A stretch of DNA of 12,377 bases, from assembly GCA_023129655.1 (NCBI GenBank), contig JAGMBN010000027.1, positions 1 through 12,377 on the forward strand, written 5' to 3'. Under the pieces are notes generated by a model. The model did no database searches. It was given only the letters and a program-made list of their open reading frames with translations, and was not told where the DNA came from. A program made the translations under genes and the position numbers. Shown here one piece after another: positions 1 through 6,634 of this stretch. The DNA comes from a bacterium. Lineage in GTDB: Bacteria; JAHJDO01. Numbering within the stretch: position 1 is the stretch's first letter; every line of letters starts with the position of its first letter.

Positions 1-2
1 CC

Positions 3-299
3 TCGTTAAAAATGGAATGCGCTAAGAAAGTATCACGGGTGGAGCTTGTACAGAAAGTATTATTTGAAATAGAGAAGGTTTATTTATATCTGAAAAAGGG
101 AGAAGGAAGTCTGCTGTTTGAGGAATGGAAAGAAATGTCTTCCATTCTTGGCAAACAAGTCAGAGCAATTTTGCAAAACGAGGTTGTAGAAGGTCAAGCG
201 CTTGGAATAGACCCTGATGGAGCGTTGATTCTTAGATTAGATTCCGGTATATCCAGACGCATTACAGAGGGAACAATTGAGTATGCTCATTGCGATTGA
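3..299 (+). CDS. birA: Biotin-[acetyl-CoA-carboxylase] ligase, C-terminal part (5' truncated by window edge)
   Basis: The reading frame is open to the left edge, so the true start lies outside the window and the ATG at 12 is internal. What remains is about 98 residues. It ends with the small SH3-like C-terminal domain of biotin protein ligases, visible as 'GQALGIDPDGALIL', then a short 'SGISRRITEGTIEY' strand pair. It is preceded by the helical end of the catalytic domain (a 'LL..W' helix, then 'LGKQVRA'). The family activates biotin with ATP and attaches it to a lysine of biotin carboxyl carrier protein. The catalytic GRGRxG loop is upstream and cannot be checked, nor can the presence of an N-terminal DNA-binding repressor domain. 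The stop codon overlaps the start of coaX, an adjacency common in bacteria. Confidence 0.85.
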   Translation, partial: SLKMECAKKVSRVELVQKVLFEIEKVYLYLKKGEGSLLFEEWKEMSSILGKQVRAILQNEVVEGQALGIDPDGALILRLDSGISRRITEGTIEYAHCD

Positions 300-1056
300 T
301 ATAGGAAACACAAGTATTAGTGCAGGCATATTTGCCAATGACTTGTTGGTATCTAAAATATGCATAGAAACAAAAACAAAGCAGAATATTGAATATTATT
401 TCAAAAAGTTAAACAATTTTCTAATTGAATCAAATCTTAAGAAAAATGAAATAACAGGGTTTATAATATCTTCTGTTGTACCAGACATAACAAAATTATT
501 CATAAGACTGTCTAAAGAACGCTTTAACATTGTTCCACTGGTAGTTGACTATAAGACAAAAACTGGTTTAAAGATAACATATGCTGCACCTTCTCAGGTT
601 GGAAGTGATAGAATAGTCAATGCTGTAGCTGCATATAATCTGTATGGAGCTCCTGCAATAGTTGTTGATTGCGGAACAGCCACTACATTTGATCTGGTAT
701 CTAAAGAACGTGAATACTTGGGAGGAGTAATATGTCCGGGCATAGGAATGTCTCTGAATGCGCTTTACAGGGACACTGCCTTACTGCCAAAGGTAGAACT
801 CTCAAAGCCCAAGTCAATTATTGGAAAGAACACTACACAGAGCATACAAATAGGAATTGTGTACGGATTTAGCTCAATGATAGACGGCATAGTAGAAAGA
901 TTAAAGAAAGAATTTTCAACAGCGCCAAAGATTATTGGTACAGGCGGCTGGTCATCGTTGATAAGTCAATATTCAAAAAGCATACAAAAAACAGATTTGG
1001 ATCTTGCTTTACAGGGTCTCAGGCTGATTTTTGACATCTATGTGTCTACATGCTAA
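283..1056 (+). CDS. coaX: Type III pantothenate kinase
   Basis: Phosphorylates pantothenate with ATP, the first step of coenzyme A synthesis, in the cytoplasm. The ASKHA-fold signatures are present in order: the phosphate-binding 'DIGNT' at residues 6-10, 'GSDRIVNA' at about 107-114 with the conserved Asp-Arg pair, and 'VVDCGTATTFD' at about 127-137, followed by 'GGVICPG'. Length (257 aa) is normal for the family. An in-frame TTG at 277 is an alternative start, but ATG at 283 gives the family's usual N-terminus (MLIAIDIGNT) and sits about ten bases after a purine-rich SD (AGAGGGA). The gene overlaps the end of birA, so the two are probably co-transcribed and translationally coupled. Its own last codons contain a promoter-like sequence, and the TAA stop lies inside the putative -10 box. 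Confidence 0.95.
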   Translation: MLIAIDIGNTSISAGIFANDLLVSKICIETKTKQNIEYYFKKLNNFLIESNLKKNEITGFIISSVVPDITKLFIRLSKERFNIVPLVVDYKTKTGLKITYAAPSQVGSDRIVNAVAAYNLYGAPAIVVDCGTATTFDLVSKEREYLGGVICPGIGMSLNALYRDTALLPKVELSKPKSIIGKNTTQSIQIGIVYGFSSMIDGIVERLKKEFSTAPKIIGTGGWSSLISQYSKSIQKTDLDLALQGLRLIFDIYVSTC

Positions 1057-1059
1057 ACT
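1031..1059 (+). promoter_or_regulatory. Sigma70-type promoter embedded in the 3' end of coaX
   Basis: TTGACA (perfect -35) is at 1031-1036. A 17-base spacer follows, ending in TG one base before the -10 (extended -10), then TAAACT at 1054-1059 (4 of 6 matches). Transcription would begin near 1066 and enter the structured intergenic region ahead of tRNA-Ala. Spacing and the extended -10 make chance less likely, but the -35 is also coaX coding sequence. Confidence 0.5.
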
Positions 1060-1065
1060 TCAACT

Positions 1066-1223
1066 TCCAAACACGAGGTGCGTTACCTCCTAAAATGAAC
1101 AAGAGAGAGACAGAGCCTATTGGGACTCGCCCAAAAAGGAACTTGAGTTATTGAGACATAAAGCAAATCGCTCATTCAAGTAGACACAGGAGAAATTCTC
1201 TCTAATTTTCATGTGGATTTTTA
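1066..1223 (+). ncRNA. Candidate structured non-coding RNA, family not recognised
   Basis: This gap holds no convincing ORF but many nested complementary segments. A leading hairpin pairs GAGGT 1075-1079 with ACCTC 1085-1089. A closing helix pairs ATGAA 1095-1099 with TTCAT 1208-1212 and AGAGAGA 1104-1110 with TCTCTCT 1197-1203. Inside it are two arms. One pairs CCT/AGG (1116-1118/1137-1139) and TTGGG/CCCAA (1120-1124/1130-1134). The other pairs ACTTGA/TCAAGT (1141-1146/1176-1181) and TGAG/CTCA (1152-1155/1171-1174). Together they form a three-way junction. A short T-run (1218-1222) follows the closing helix and could end transcription. A promoter points into it from coaX. The length (about 160 nt) would suit 6S RNA, but the junction shape is not typical 6S. 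I see no SRP, RNase P, tmRNA or known riboswitch motif. Confidence 0.4.
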
Positions 1224-1253
1224 TCTGAGGCAATGATACAATTCCCTGTTAAC

Positions 1254-1259
1254 TAAAAT
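1254..1259 (+). promoter_or_regulatory. Possible -10 box for tRNA-Ala
   Basis: TAAAAT matches the -10 consensus at 5 of 6 positions and would start transcription near 1266, about eight bases before the mature tRNA. No good -35 lies at the right distance (CAATGA at 1231-1236 is poor), so this is tentative. Confidence 0.25.
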
Positions 1260-1273
1260 CTGTAGTACTATAA

Positions 1274-1346
<73 letters not shown>

Positions 1347-1377
1347 CAAACTTATCGATAACTTTATTGGAGAATAT

Positions 1378-1710
1378 ATGGCAAAACAATTACATATCAC
1401 TATAACAAGCAAACGAACAGAATTAACACCTAAACTTAGAGATTATATTCATCAAAAAACATCAAAATTAACAAAATACTTCTCTCATATATCTGACATA
1501 CATATTATTATAAGTGAAGAGAAATATAGATATGTTGTAGAAATTAATGCGTTAACTAATGGAATGACGATGCCTGGCAGAGAAGAGCATTCAGATGTTC
1601 ATACAGCATTTGATAAAGCACTCTCTAAAGTTGAAAACCAAATCAGAAGATACAAGGATAAAATTGTAACGCACACGTCCAAGCAAGAAAAAGACAGGAG
1701 TATTTCCTGA
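1378..1710 (+). CDS. hpf: Ribosome hibernation promoting factor, short form
   Basis: This 110-aa protein has the HPF/YfiA (S30AE) fold. It starts with the typical beta strand 'LHITITSKRTELTPKLRDYI', continues through 'KLTKYFSHISDIHIII' and ends in a basic helix 'ALSKVENQIRRYKDKI'. Such proteins bind the 30S decoding region when cells starve, block translation and help form inactive 100S or 70S particles. It lacks the C-terminal dimerisation domain of long HPF, so it is the short type. The ATG at 1378 follows an SD-like TTGGAG. It is the first protein gene of the long train that continues into PTS IIA, as in the rpoN-hpf-ptsN loci of proteobacteria, although no rpoN is in the window. The basic tail after about residue 95 is poorly conserved in the family. 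Confidence 0.92.
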   Translation: MAKQLHITITSKRTELTPKLRDYIHQKTSKLTKYFSHISDIHIIISEEKYRYVVEINALTNGMTMPGREEHSDVHTAFDKALSKVENQIRRYKDKIVTHTSKQEKDRSIS

Positions 1711-1726
1711 TAAAAATGGATATAAG

Positions 1727-2212
1727 GTGAGACTAACTGATTTTATTAATAAAGATGCAGTTTGTATAGATTTGAAATCAAATGATAAAACAGCTGTGCT
1801 TTATGAGCTGGTTGATATTCTCCTGAAATCTGGAGGAATTAAAAATGGTAATAGTAATAAAGAAAAATTGTTTAACATTCTATGTGAGAGAGAAAAACTC
1901 GGCAGCACAGGAATTACTAATGGAGCGGCTATCCCACATGGAAAATCCGATATGGTAAAAAGAATAACCATTGCTATTGGTATTTCTCCTAATGGAGTTG
2001 ATTTTGATTCTATTGACGGGGGAAAGACATGTATATTCGCTCTTTTAATTGCGCCTTCTAGCTCTGCAGCTCCTCATTTAAGAGCACTGGCCAGAATAGC
2101 CCGTCTTTTTAAAAATAAGATTTTCAGACATGTTTTGATAAATACTAAATCTCCAGAAGACGTAATAAAACTAATTGCAACAGAAGAAAAAAACTCTTTG
2201 AGAGACCAATGA
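1727..2212 (+). CDS. ptsN: PTS IIA component of the fructose/nitrogen-regulatory (PtsN-like) type
   Basis: A PTS_EIIA type-2 domain fills the 161 residues. The phospho-accepting histidine is His71, in 'GITNGAAIPHGKSD', the standard active-site signature. In this family HPr donates phosphate to that histidine. Fructose-type IIA passes it to a IIB domain, whereas PtsN (IIA-Ntr) acts as a regulator. No IIB or IIC follows, and hpf, hprK, ptsH and ptsI surround it, so the regulatory type is favoured. The start is GTG at 1727, which gives the usual 'LTDFI' N-terminus. No in-frame ATG is better, and the SD is weak (AAGG abutting the start), which fits coupling to hpf, whose stop is 16 bases upstream. 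Its stop overlaps the hprK start as ATGA. Confidence 0.88.
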   Translation: MRLTDFINKDAVCIDLKSNDKTAVLYELVDILLKSGGIKNGNSNKEKLFNILCEREKLGSTGITNGAAIPHGKSDMVKRITIAIGISPNGVDFDSIDGGKTCIFALLIAPSSSAAPHLRALARIARLFKNKIFRHVLINTKSPEDVIKLIATEEKNSLRDQ

Positions 2213-2739
2213 TGATACATGGAGTTTTACTGGATGTGCATGGATCTGGTGTGTTAATTACAGGTAAAAGCGGTGTGGGAAAAAGTGAAGCAGCACTTGA
2301 TCTGATTACAAGAGGACATAGACTGGTTACAGATGACGTTGTTAATATTAAATTAGTCGCAAAGAAATTTCTGATGGGCTCCGGGTCTGAACTCACTAAG
2401 CATAAGATGGAGATCAGAGGTCTGGGCATTATAGACGTTTGCGCTATCTTTGGAATAGGAAGCATAAGAAATCGTAAGAGAGTAGAATTGGTGATAAAAC
2501 TTGAACATTGGGACAACAGTAAGGAATATGAGAGATTGGGACTGGAAGAAAAAACGTGCCGTATATTGGAAATAGACATTCCAATGATAATTATTCCCGT
2601 AAGGTCAGGCCGTAATATTGCAACAATTATTGAAGTTGCCACAAAAAATCACAGATTAAAAAGAATGGGTACTTTTACAGCAAAAGAACTGGATGAAAAA
2701 ATAATTAAGAAAGGAAAAGATATATGCGTAAGCCATTAA
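2209..2739 (+). CDS. hprK: HPr kinase/phosphorylase, catalytic domain only
   Basis: HprK phosphorylates HPr on a serine (Ser46 in model bacteria) and removes the same phosphate. The catalytic domain is complete: the conserved 'HGV' start, P-loop 'GKSGVGKSE' at residues 19-27, 'TDDVV' at 41-45, the family signature 'MEIRGLGIIDV' at 67-77, and the C-terminal 'VRSGRNIATIIEVA...RLKRMG' segment. The protein has only 176 aa against about 310 in most bacteria, because the N-terminal HprK_N domain is absent: the ATG lies exactly where the catalytic domain begins. Short forms are known in Alphaproteobacteria. The start overlaps the PTS IIA stop by ATGA, so translation is probably coupled. The substrate serine is conserved in the ptsH encoded downstream, so the pair is probably functional. 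Confidence 0.9.
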   Translation: MMIHGVLLDVHGSGVLITGKSGVGKSEAALDLITRGHRLVTDDVVNIKLVAKKFLMGSGSELTKHKMEIRGLGIIDVCAIFGIGSIRNRKRVELVIKLEHWDNSKEYERLGLEEKTCRILEIDIPMIIIPVRSGRNIATIIEVATKNHRLKRMGTFTAKELDEKIIKKGKDICVSH

Positions 2740-3512
2740 TAGCTGGGAATTGGAAGATGAATAAAACTGTGAGCGAAGCAGTAGATTTTGTGAATAGATT
2801 AAAGTCACACATCCCCCTGAATCCCCCAGGGGACAGTTTTAGGGGGATGTCGGATGTTGAAGTGGTTATATGCCCTACGTTTGTTACTTTAAGTGAAGTT
2901 GGTAAAATACTGGAAGGAAGCAGTATAAAGTTAGGCGCTCAGAATATGTATATGCAGGAGAATGGCGCATATACAGGAGAGATATCGCCTCTAATGTTAA
3001 AGGAACTAGGCTGCAGGTATGTTATAATAGGTCATTCTGAGAGGAGAGAATACTTTAAGGAAGATAATAAATTAATTAATGCTAAGATAAAGCTGGCTTT
3101 AAAATACCAGCTGCGTCCAATTTTGTGCGTTGGCGAAACTCTCTCAGAATACCAAGACAATCAGACTATTGATGTTGTAAGAACAGAGATCAGAGAGGGT
3201 TTAGCTGGTATAGATGAGGAGCAAATGAGTCAGGTAGCTATTGCATATGAGCCGATTTGGGCTATTGGAACGGGGGAAACAGCTACTCCAAGTGATGCGA
3301 ATAAAGTTCACAAGATAATAAGAAAGATTATATCAGATATGTTTGATGCTAAGACTGGCGAAAAAACGAGGATACAATATGGCGGCAGTGTAAAACCGGA
3401 TAATATGAGCGCTTTAATGGAACAGCCTGACATAGACGGCGCTTTAGTAGGCGGAGCAAGTTTGTCCGCAGAATCATTTATAAGAATAGTTAATTATGAT
3501 AAAAAAGACTGA
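2724..3512 (+). CDS. tpiA: Triose-phosphate isomerase with a palindrome-derived insert
   Basis: Interconverts dihydroxyacetone phosphate and glyceraldehyde 3-phosphate in glycolysis. The TIM-barrel active site is intact: 'AGNWKMN' with Asn9 and Lys11, 'IIGHSERR' with His104, 'AYEPIWAIGTG' with Glu176, and the phosphate-binding 'YGGSVKPDN' and 'GALVGGASL'. At 262 aa it is about ten residues longer than usual. The extra length lies at residues 29-42, between the first helix and the second strand, where a GC-rich palindrome is translated as 'HIPLNPPGDSFRGM'. The ATG lies inside the end of hprK (16-base overlap) after the SD-like GAAAGG. Placing tpiA between hprK and ptsH inserts a glycolytic gene into the PTS cluster. 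The insert is in a loop region and should not destroy activity. Confidence 0.95.
   Translation: MRKPLIAGNWKMNKTVSEAVDFVNRLKSHIPLNPPGDSFRGMSDVEVVICPTFVTLSEVGKILEGSSIKLGAQNMYMQENGAYTGEISPLMLKELGCRYVIIGHSERREYFKEDNKLINAKIKLALKYQLRPILCVGETLSEYQDNQTIDVVRTEIREGLAGIDEEQMSQVAIAYEPIWAIGTGETATPSDANKVHKIIRKIISDMFDAKTGEKTRIQYGGSVKPDNMSALMEQPDIDGALVGGASLSAESFIRIVNYDKKD
2809..2850. repeat. Small palindromic element inserted in frame in tpiA
   Basis: ACATCCCCCT (2809-2818) is perfectly complementary to AGGGGGATGT (2841-2850), giving a 10-bp stem. An inner CCCC/GGGG complementarity (about 2823-2832) sits within it. The GC content is far above the surrounding AT-rich gene, and it coincides with the surplus residues of TpiA. 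It looks like a short dispersed palindromic repeat that has been tolerated inside a coding region, as described for Rickettsia palindromic elements. Confidence 0.65.
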
Positions 3513-3777
3513 TATAAAAAGAACAGTTGTTATAGAGAATACGCTTGGTCTGCACGCAAGGCCTGCAGCTCTATTTGTTCAGCTTGCCAATAAATTTCAA
3601 TCGGAGATTTTTGTAGGGAAAAAAGGGCAAAAAGTAAATGGGAAGAGCATCATGGGAGTAATGACTTTGGCTGCCGGCAAAGGGGAGAAAATAGCTATAA
3701 CGGCAGATGGAAATGATGCTGAAGAAGCTGTAAATGCTTTAGAAAAATTACTTAAAGATAAATTTGGAGAGGAGTAA
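3496..3777 (+). CDS. ptsH: Phosphocarrier protein HPr
   Basis: HPr relays phosphate from Enzyme I to IIA proteins. The catalytic histidine is His20 in 'GLHARPA' (His15 of the classic numbering, shifted by a five-residue extension). The regulatory serine is Ser51 in 'VNGKSIMGVMTLAAGKG' (Ser46 equivalent), the target of HprK. Full length is 93 aa, slightly above the usual 85-90. The ATG at 3496 lies within tpiA, giving a 17-base overlap. No other start codon precedes the conserved region, and the SD is weak, so coupling to tpiA is likely. Conservation of both phosphorylation sites next to a HprK gene supports dual control of this carrier. Confidence 0.95.
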   Translation: MIKKTDIKRTVVIENTLGLHARPAALFVQLANKFQSEIFVGKKGQKVNGKSIMGVMTLAAGKGEKIAITADGNDAEEAVNALEKLLKDKFGEE

Positions 3778-3783
3778 ACTAGA

Positions 3784-5532
3784 TTGTTGAATGGAATTCC
3801 TGTATCACCAGGCATAGTAATTGGCAAGGTTCTGTTATTGGACAGCAGAATGTCTGCTGTGCCCAAGTATAAGATTAAAAAAGATAGAATAGTAAAAGAA
3901 ATAATCCGCTTTACAAAGGCGATTGGCAAAACTAAAAGAGAGCTTATAGAAATTCAGAGGAAATTTGTTGACAAGGTTGGAGAAACACACGCTGCTATCT
4001 TTGATGCGCATTTATTAATGCTGGAGGATTCATCATTAATAGAAGAAACTATAGAACAAATAAGAGATAAACAGTTTAACGTAGAGTTTGTATTTTTTAC
4101 GGTTCTGGAGAAAGCAGCGAAGAGTTTTTCCGCTATTGAAGACGAATACATGAGGGAGCGCGCAGCTGATATAAACGATGTTGGCAGACGCGTTATCAAA
4201 AATCTTTTAGCCAAAAAGCATATAAATCTATCTAATTTAAGAGAAAAAGTTGTGCTTGTAAGCCATGATCTTTCTCCATCAGAGACTGCGCAAATGGATA
4301 AAAATAAAGTTATAGGATTTGCAACTGAGATGGGGGGAAGGACTTCGCACACAGCGATCATGGCAAGAACGCTGGAGATCCCTGCTGTTGTAGGCGTGGA
4401 AAACATTACTCAAAAGGTGTTTTCAGGGGATACTATTATTATAGATGGTGTTAAGGGAGCAGTAATTATAAATCCTTCTTCATCTGTTCTTGAGAAATAC
4501 CTGAAAAAGCGGGCGGAGATTAAGTTATTAGAAAGAAAGCTCTCAAGGCTTAGATATGTGCGCGCAGATACACTTGATGGGCAGAAGATCCTGCTGGCGG
4601 CAAATATAGAATCGCAGGATGAAGTGCATTCAATCATAATGCATGGCGCAAACGGAATAGGGCTTTATAGAACAGAATTTCTCTACCTGGATAGAAATAG
4701 TATTCCAAGCGAAGAAGAACAGTTTAATGCTTACAAATTTGTTGCTCAAAAAATTAATCCGCAGAATGTCATTATAAGAACTCTTGATCTGGGAGGAGAT
4801 AAGTTTATATCAGAGTTGGGAACACCAAAAGAAATGAGTTCATCATTAGGTTTGAGAGCTATTAGATTTTGTCTGAAACAGCCGGATATATTCAAGGCTC
4901 AGTTACGGGCTATTTTAAGAGCAAGTCATTACGGCAATGTGTCAATAATGTTCCCAATGATATCAGGATTGTCAGAGCTGAGAGAGGCAAAAATGTTTGT
5001 TGAGGCTGCGAAAAAGGAACTTGATGGAAAAAATCTTCTCTACGACAAGAACATTAAGATTGGAGCTATGATAGAAGTGCCTTCTGCTGCGCTAATAGCT
5101 GATATGCTGGCAAAAGAAGCAGATTTTTTTAGTATAGGAACTAATGACTTGATCCAGTATTCTTTTGCGGTAGACAGAGTTGACGAAAAGATATCCTATC
5201 TCTACAGGCCTAATCATCCGGCAGTTTATCGTTTAATTAAAATGATCGTGGATGCTGCGAATGAGGCTGATATTCCGGTTAGTATATGCGGAGAGATGGC
5301 AGGTACCCCTGCATCTGTATTGGCTTTATTGGGATTGGGATTATTCCGCTTCAGTATGGCTTCTGTAAGAATTCCCGAGATCAAAAAACTAATTCGTCAT
5401 GTAAACACTAATGGCGCAAAAAAAATCGCTAAACATGTTCTTGAATTATCAACAGGTAAGGAGGCAAACAGGTATCTGAGATCCAAGATTAAAAAGATTA
5501 TTTCAAGAGCTGAAATTGAAGTATATGGGTAA
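3784..5532 (+). CDS. ptsI: PTS Enzyme I (phosphoenolpyruvate-protein phosphotransferase)
   Basis: Takes phosphate from phosphoenolpyruvate and passes it to HPr. The order is an N-terminal HPr-binding helical domain, then the swivelling phosphohistidine domain with 'GGRTSHTAIMAR' (active His189), then the C-terminal PEP-binding barrel with 'GIGLYRTEFLY', 'RTLDLGGDK', 'GAMIEVPSA', 'FFSIGTNDLIQY' and 'SICGEMAG' (Cys502). His189 and Cys502 fall at the same numbers as in E. coli EI. The 582-aa length is that of ordinary EI. There is no N-terminal GAF domain, so it is not the PtsP (EI-Ntr) type. The start is TTG at 3784 (a second TTG follows at 3787), eight bases after a strong GGAGAGGAG that overlaps the end of ptsH. 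Confidence 0.96.
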   Translation: MLNGIPVSPGIVIGKVLLLDSRMSAVPKYKIKKDRIVKEIIRFTKAIGKTKRELIEIQRKFVDKVGETHAAIFDAHLLMLEDSSLIEETIEQIRDKQFNVEFVFFTVLEKAAKSFSAIEDEYMRERAADINDVGRRVIKNLLAKKHINLSNLREKVVLVSHDLSPSETAQMDKNKVIGFATEMGGRTSHTAIMARTLEIPAVVGVENITQKVFSGDTIIIDGVKGAVIINPSSSVLEKYLKKRAEIKLLERKLSRLRYVRADTLDGQKILLAANIESQDEVHSIIMHGANGIGLYRTEFLYLDRNSIPSEEEQFNAYKFVAQKINPQNVIIRTLDLGGDKFISELGTPKEMSSSLGLRAIRFCLKQPDIFKAQLRAILRASHYGNVSIMFPMISGLSELREAKMFVEAAKKELDGKNLLYDKNIKIGAMIEVPSAALIADMLAKEADFFSIGTNDLIQYSFAVDRVDEKISYLYRPNHPAVYRLIKMIVDAANEADIPVSICGEMAGTPASVLALLGLGLFRFSMASVRIPEIKKLIRHVNTNGAKKIAKHVLELSTGKEANRYLRSKIKKIISRAEIEVYG

Positions 5533-5556
5533 CTACTAATGAGAGGAGAAGCTGTT

Positions 5557-6618
5557 ATGAATGTTTTAGATGACTTAGAATCAATAAAGAAAATAGATAT
5601 GTCGGGGATGTTTGATTTGATATTGAATTTTGATTCTCAATGCGAAGAAGCTGTTTCTGCTGCTCAGTCTTGTGATATTCCGGTAGATGAATATTCGCAG
5701 ATTGAGAAAATTATAGTCATAGGTATGGGAGGCTCAGCAATTGGAGGGGATATCTTATCAAAGCTTCTTGTGAATGAGATAAAAGTTCCAGTATTTGTTA
5801 ATCGCAATTATCATCTGCCCAATTTTGCAGATAAGAAAACTCTTATATTTGCCACAAGTTATTCAGGCAACACTGAAGAGACACTTTCGTCTTACAATGA
5901 CGCAAGAGCGCGTGGTTGTAGAATAATTTGTGTAACAGGCGGTGGGGAATTAGCCAAGAATGCAGAATCAGACATGTTCTCACTCATAAAAATACCTGGT
6001 GGGCAGCCTCCGAGAAGCGCGTTAGGATACATGTTTCTCCCTGTCCTAATAGTTATGCAGAATCTAGGACTTACTACTATCAAGATGGAAGACATAACTG
6101 AAACTATGAGTATTTTAAAGAGGTTTAAAACTGTGTGGGGAAATGAATCCTCTGATTCAAACCTGGCAAAGAAACTTGCAAAGATATTATACAATAAGTT
6201 TCCTCTGATCTATTCTGTAGACGGCTGTCTTGGACCAGTAGCTCTAAGATGGAAAACACAGCTGAATGAGAACAGTAAAATTCTGGCATACAATAATGTT
6301 TTCCCTGAGCTGGATCATAATGAGATAGTTGGCTGGGAAGGATTGGATAACTTAACAAAGAATATGTCAGTCATAATACTCAGAGATAAGGATGATTTTG
6401 AAAGAAATTCAAAGCGTATTGCTATAACAAGTTCAATCATAAAAGACAAACCAAGCGAAATTACTGAAGTCTGGACACAGGGTAATTCCGTATTAGCCAG
6501 AATGTTTTCACTCATTTATCTTGGAGATTTTGTGAGTTTTTATCTGGCAATATTGTATGGAGTTGACCCAACACCTGTTGAGAGAATAGAAACATTAAAG
6601 AAGAAACTAGTGGAATAG
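5557..6618 (+). CDS. Bifunctional phosphoglucose/phosphomannose isomerase (SIS-domain family)
   Basis: Two SIS domains typical of the archaeal-type PGI/PMI family are visible. The first has 'IGMGGSAIGGD' near residues 55-65, 'SYSGNTEETL', 'RIICVTGGGEL' and 'GGQPPRSALGYM'. The C-terminal half has 'PELDHNEIVGWE' and ends with 'DPTPVERIETLKKKL', both family hallmarks. These enzymes convert glucose 6-phosphate or mannose 6-phosphate to fructose 6-phosphate. In bacteria lacking classical Pgi they feed glycolysis and GDP-mannose synthesis. A longer reading frame starts at ATG 5539, but AGAGGAG at 5541-5547 is placed to serve ATG 5557, which I take as the start (353 aa). It lies 24 bases after ptsI and 16 before metK, so the same operon is likely. 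Substrate preference cannot be read from the sequence. Confidence 0.87.
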   Translation: MNVLDDLESIKKIDMSGMFDLILNFDSQCEEAVSAAQSCDIPVDEYSQIEKIIVIGMGGSAIGGDILSKLLVNEIKVPVFVNRNYHLPNFADKKTLIFATSYSGNTEETLSSYNDARARGCRIICVTGGGELAKNAESDMFSLIKIPGGQPPRSALGYMFLPVLIVMQNLGLTTIKMEDITETMSILKRFKTVWGNESSDSNLAKKLAKILYNKFPLIYSVDGCLGPVALRWKTQLNENSKILAYNNVFPELDHNEIVGWEGLDNLTKNMSVIILRDKDDFERNSKRIAITSSIIKDKPSEITEVWTQGNSVLARMFSLIYLGDFVSFYLAILYGVDPTPVERIETLKKKLVE

Positions 6619-6634
6619 CAAAGGGAGAAATTAG

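Noticed and set aside
277..282. TTG 277 as the coaX start
   Set aside because: Too close to the AGAGGGA SD, and it adds two residues before the family-standard MLIAIDIGNT that ATG 283 supplies.
1095..1154. Short ORF (ATG 1095, 19 codons) within the structured intergenic region
   Set aside because: It has no SD (the upstream sequence is the reverse, ACCTCCT), is very short and overlaps the paired segments, so a structured RNA explains it better.
1057..1273. SAM, TPP, FMN, cobalamin or c-di-GMP riboswitch, SRP RNA, tmRNA or RNase P RNA
   Set aside because: None of their core motifs were found, and the downstream genes (tRNA-Ala, hpf) do not suit a metabolite riboswitch.
2145..2642. Long antisense frame over hprK
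   Set aside because: A mirror of the real coding strand: composition is Ser/Ile/Leu rich with no recognisable domain, and the sense gene is certain.
5539..5556. ATG 5539 as the start of the isomerase
   Set aside because: The strong AGAGGAG lies inside this extension and fits ATG 5557. The extra residues MRGEAV are simply the translated SD region.
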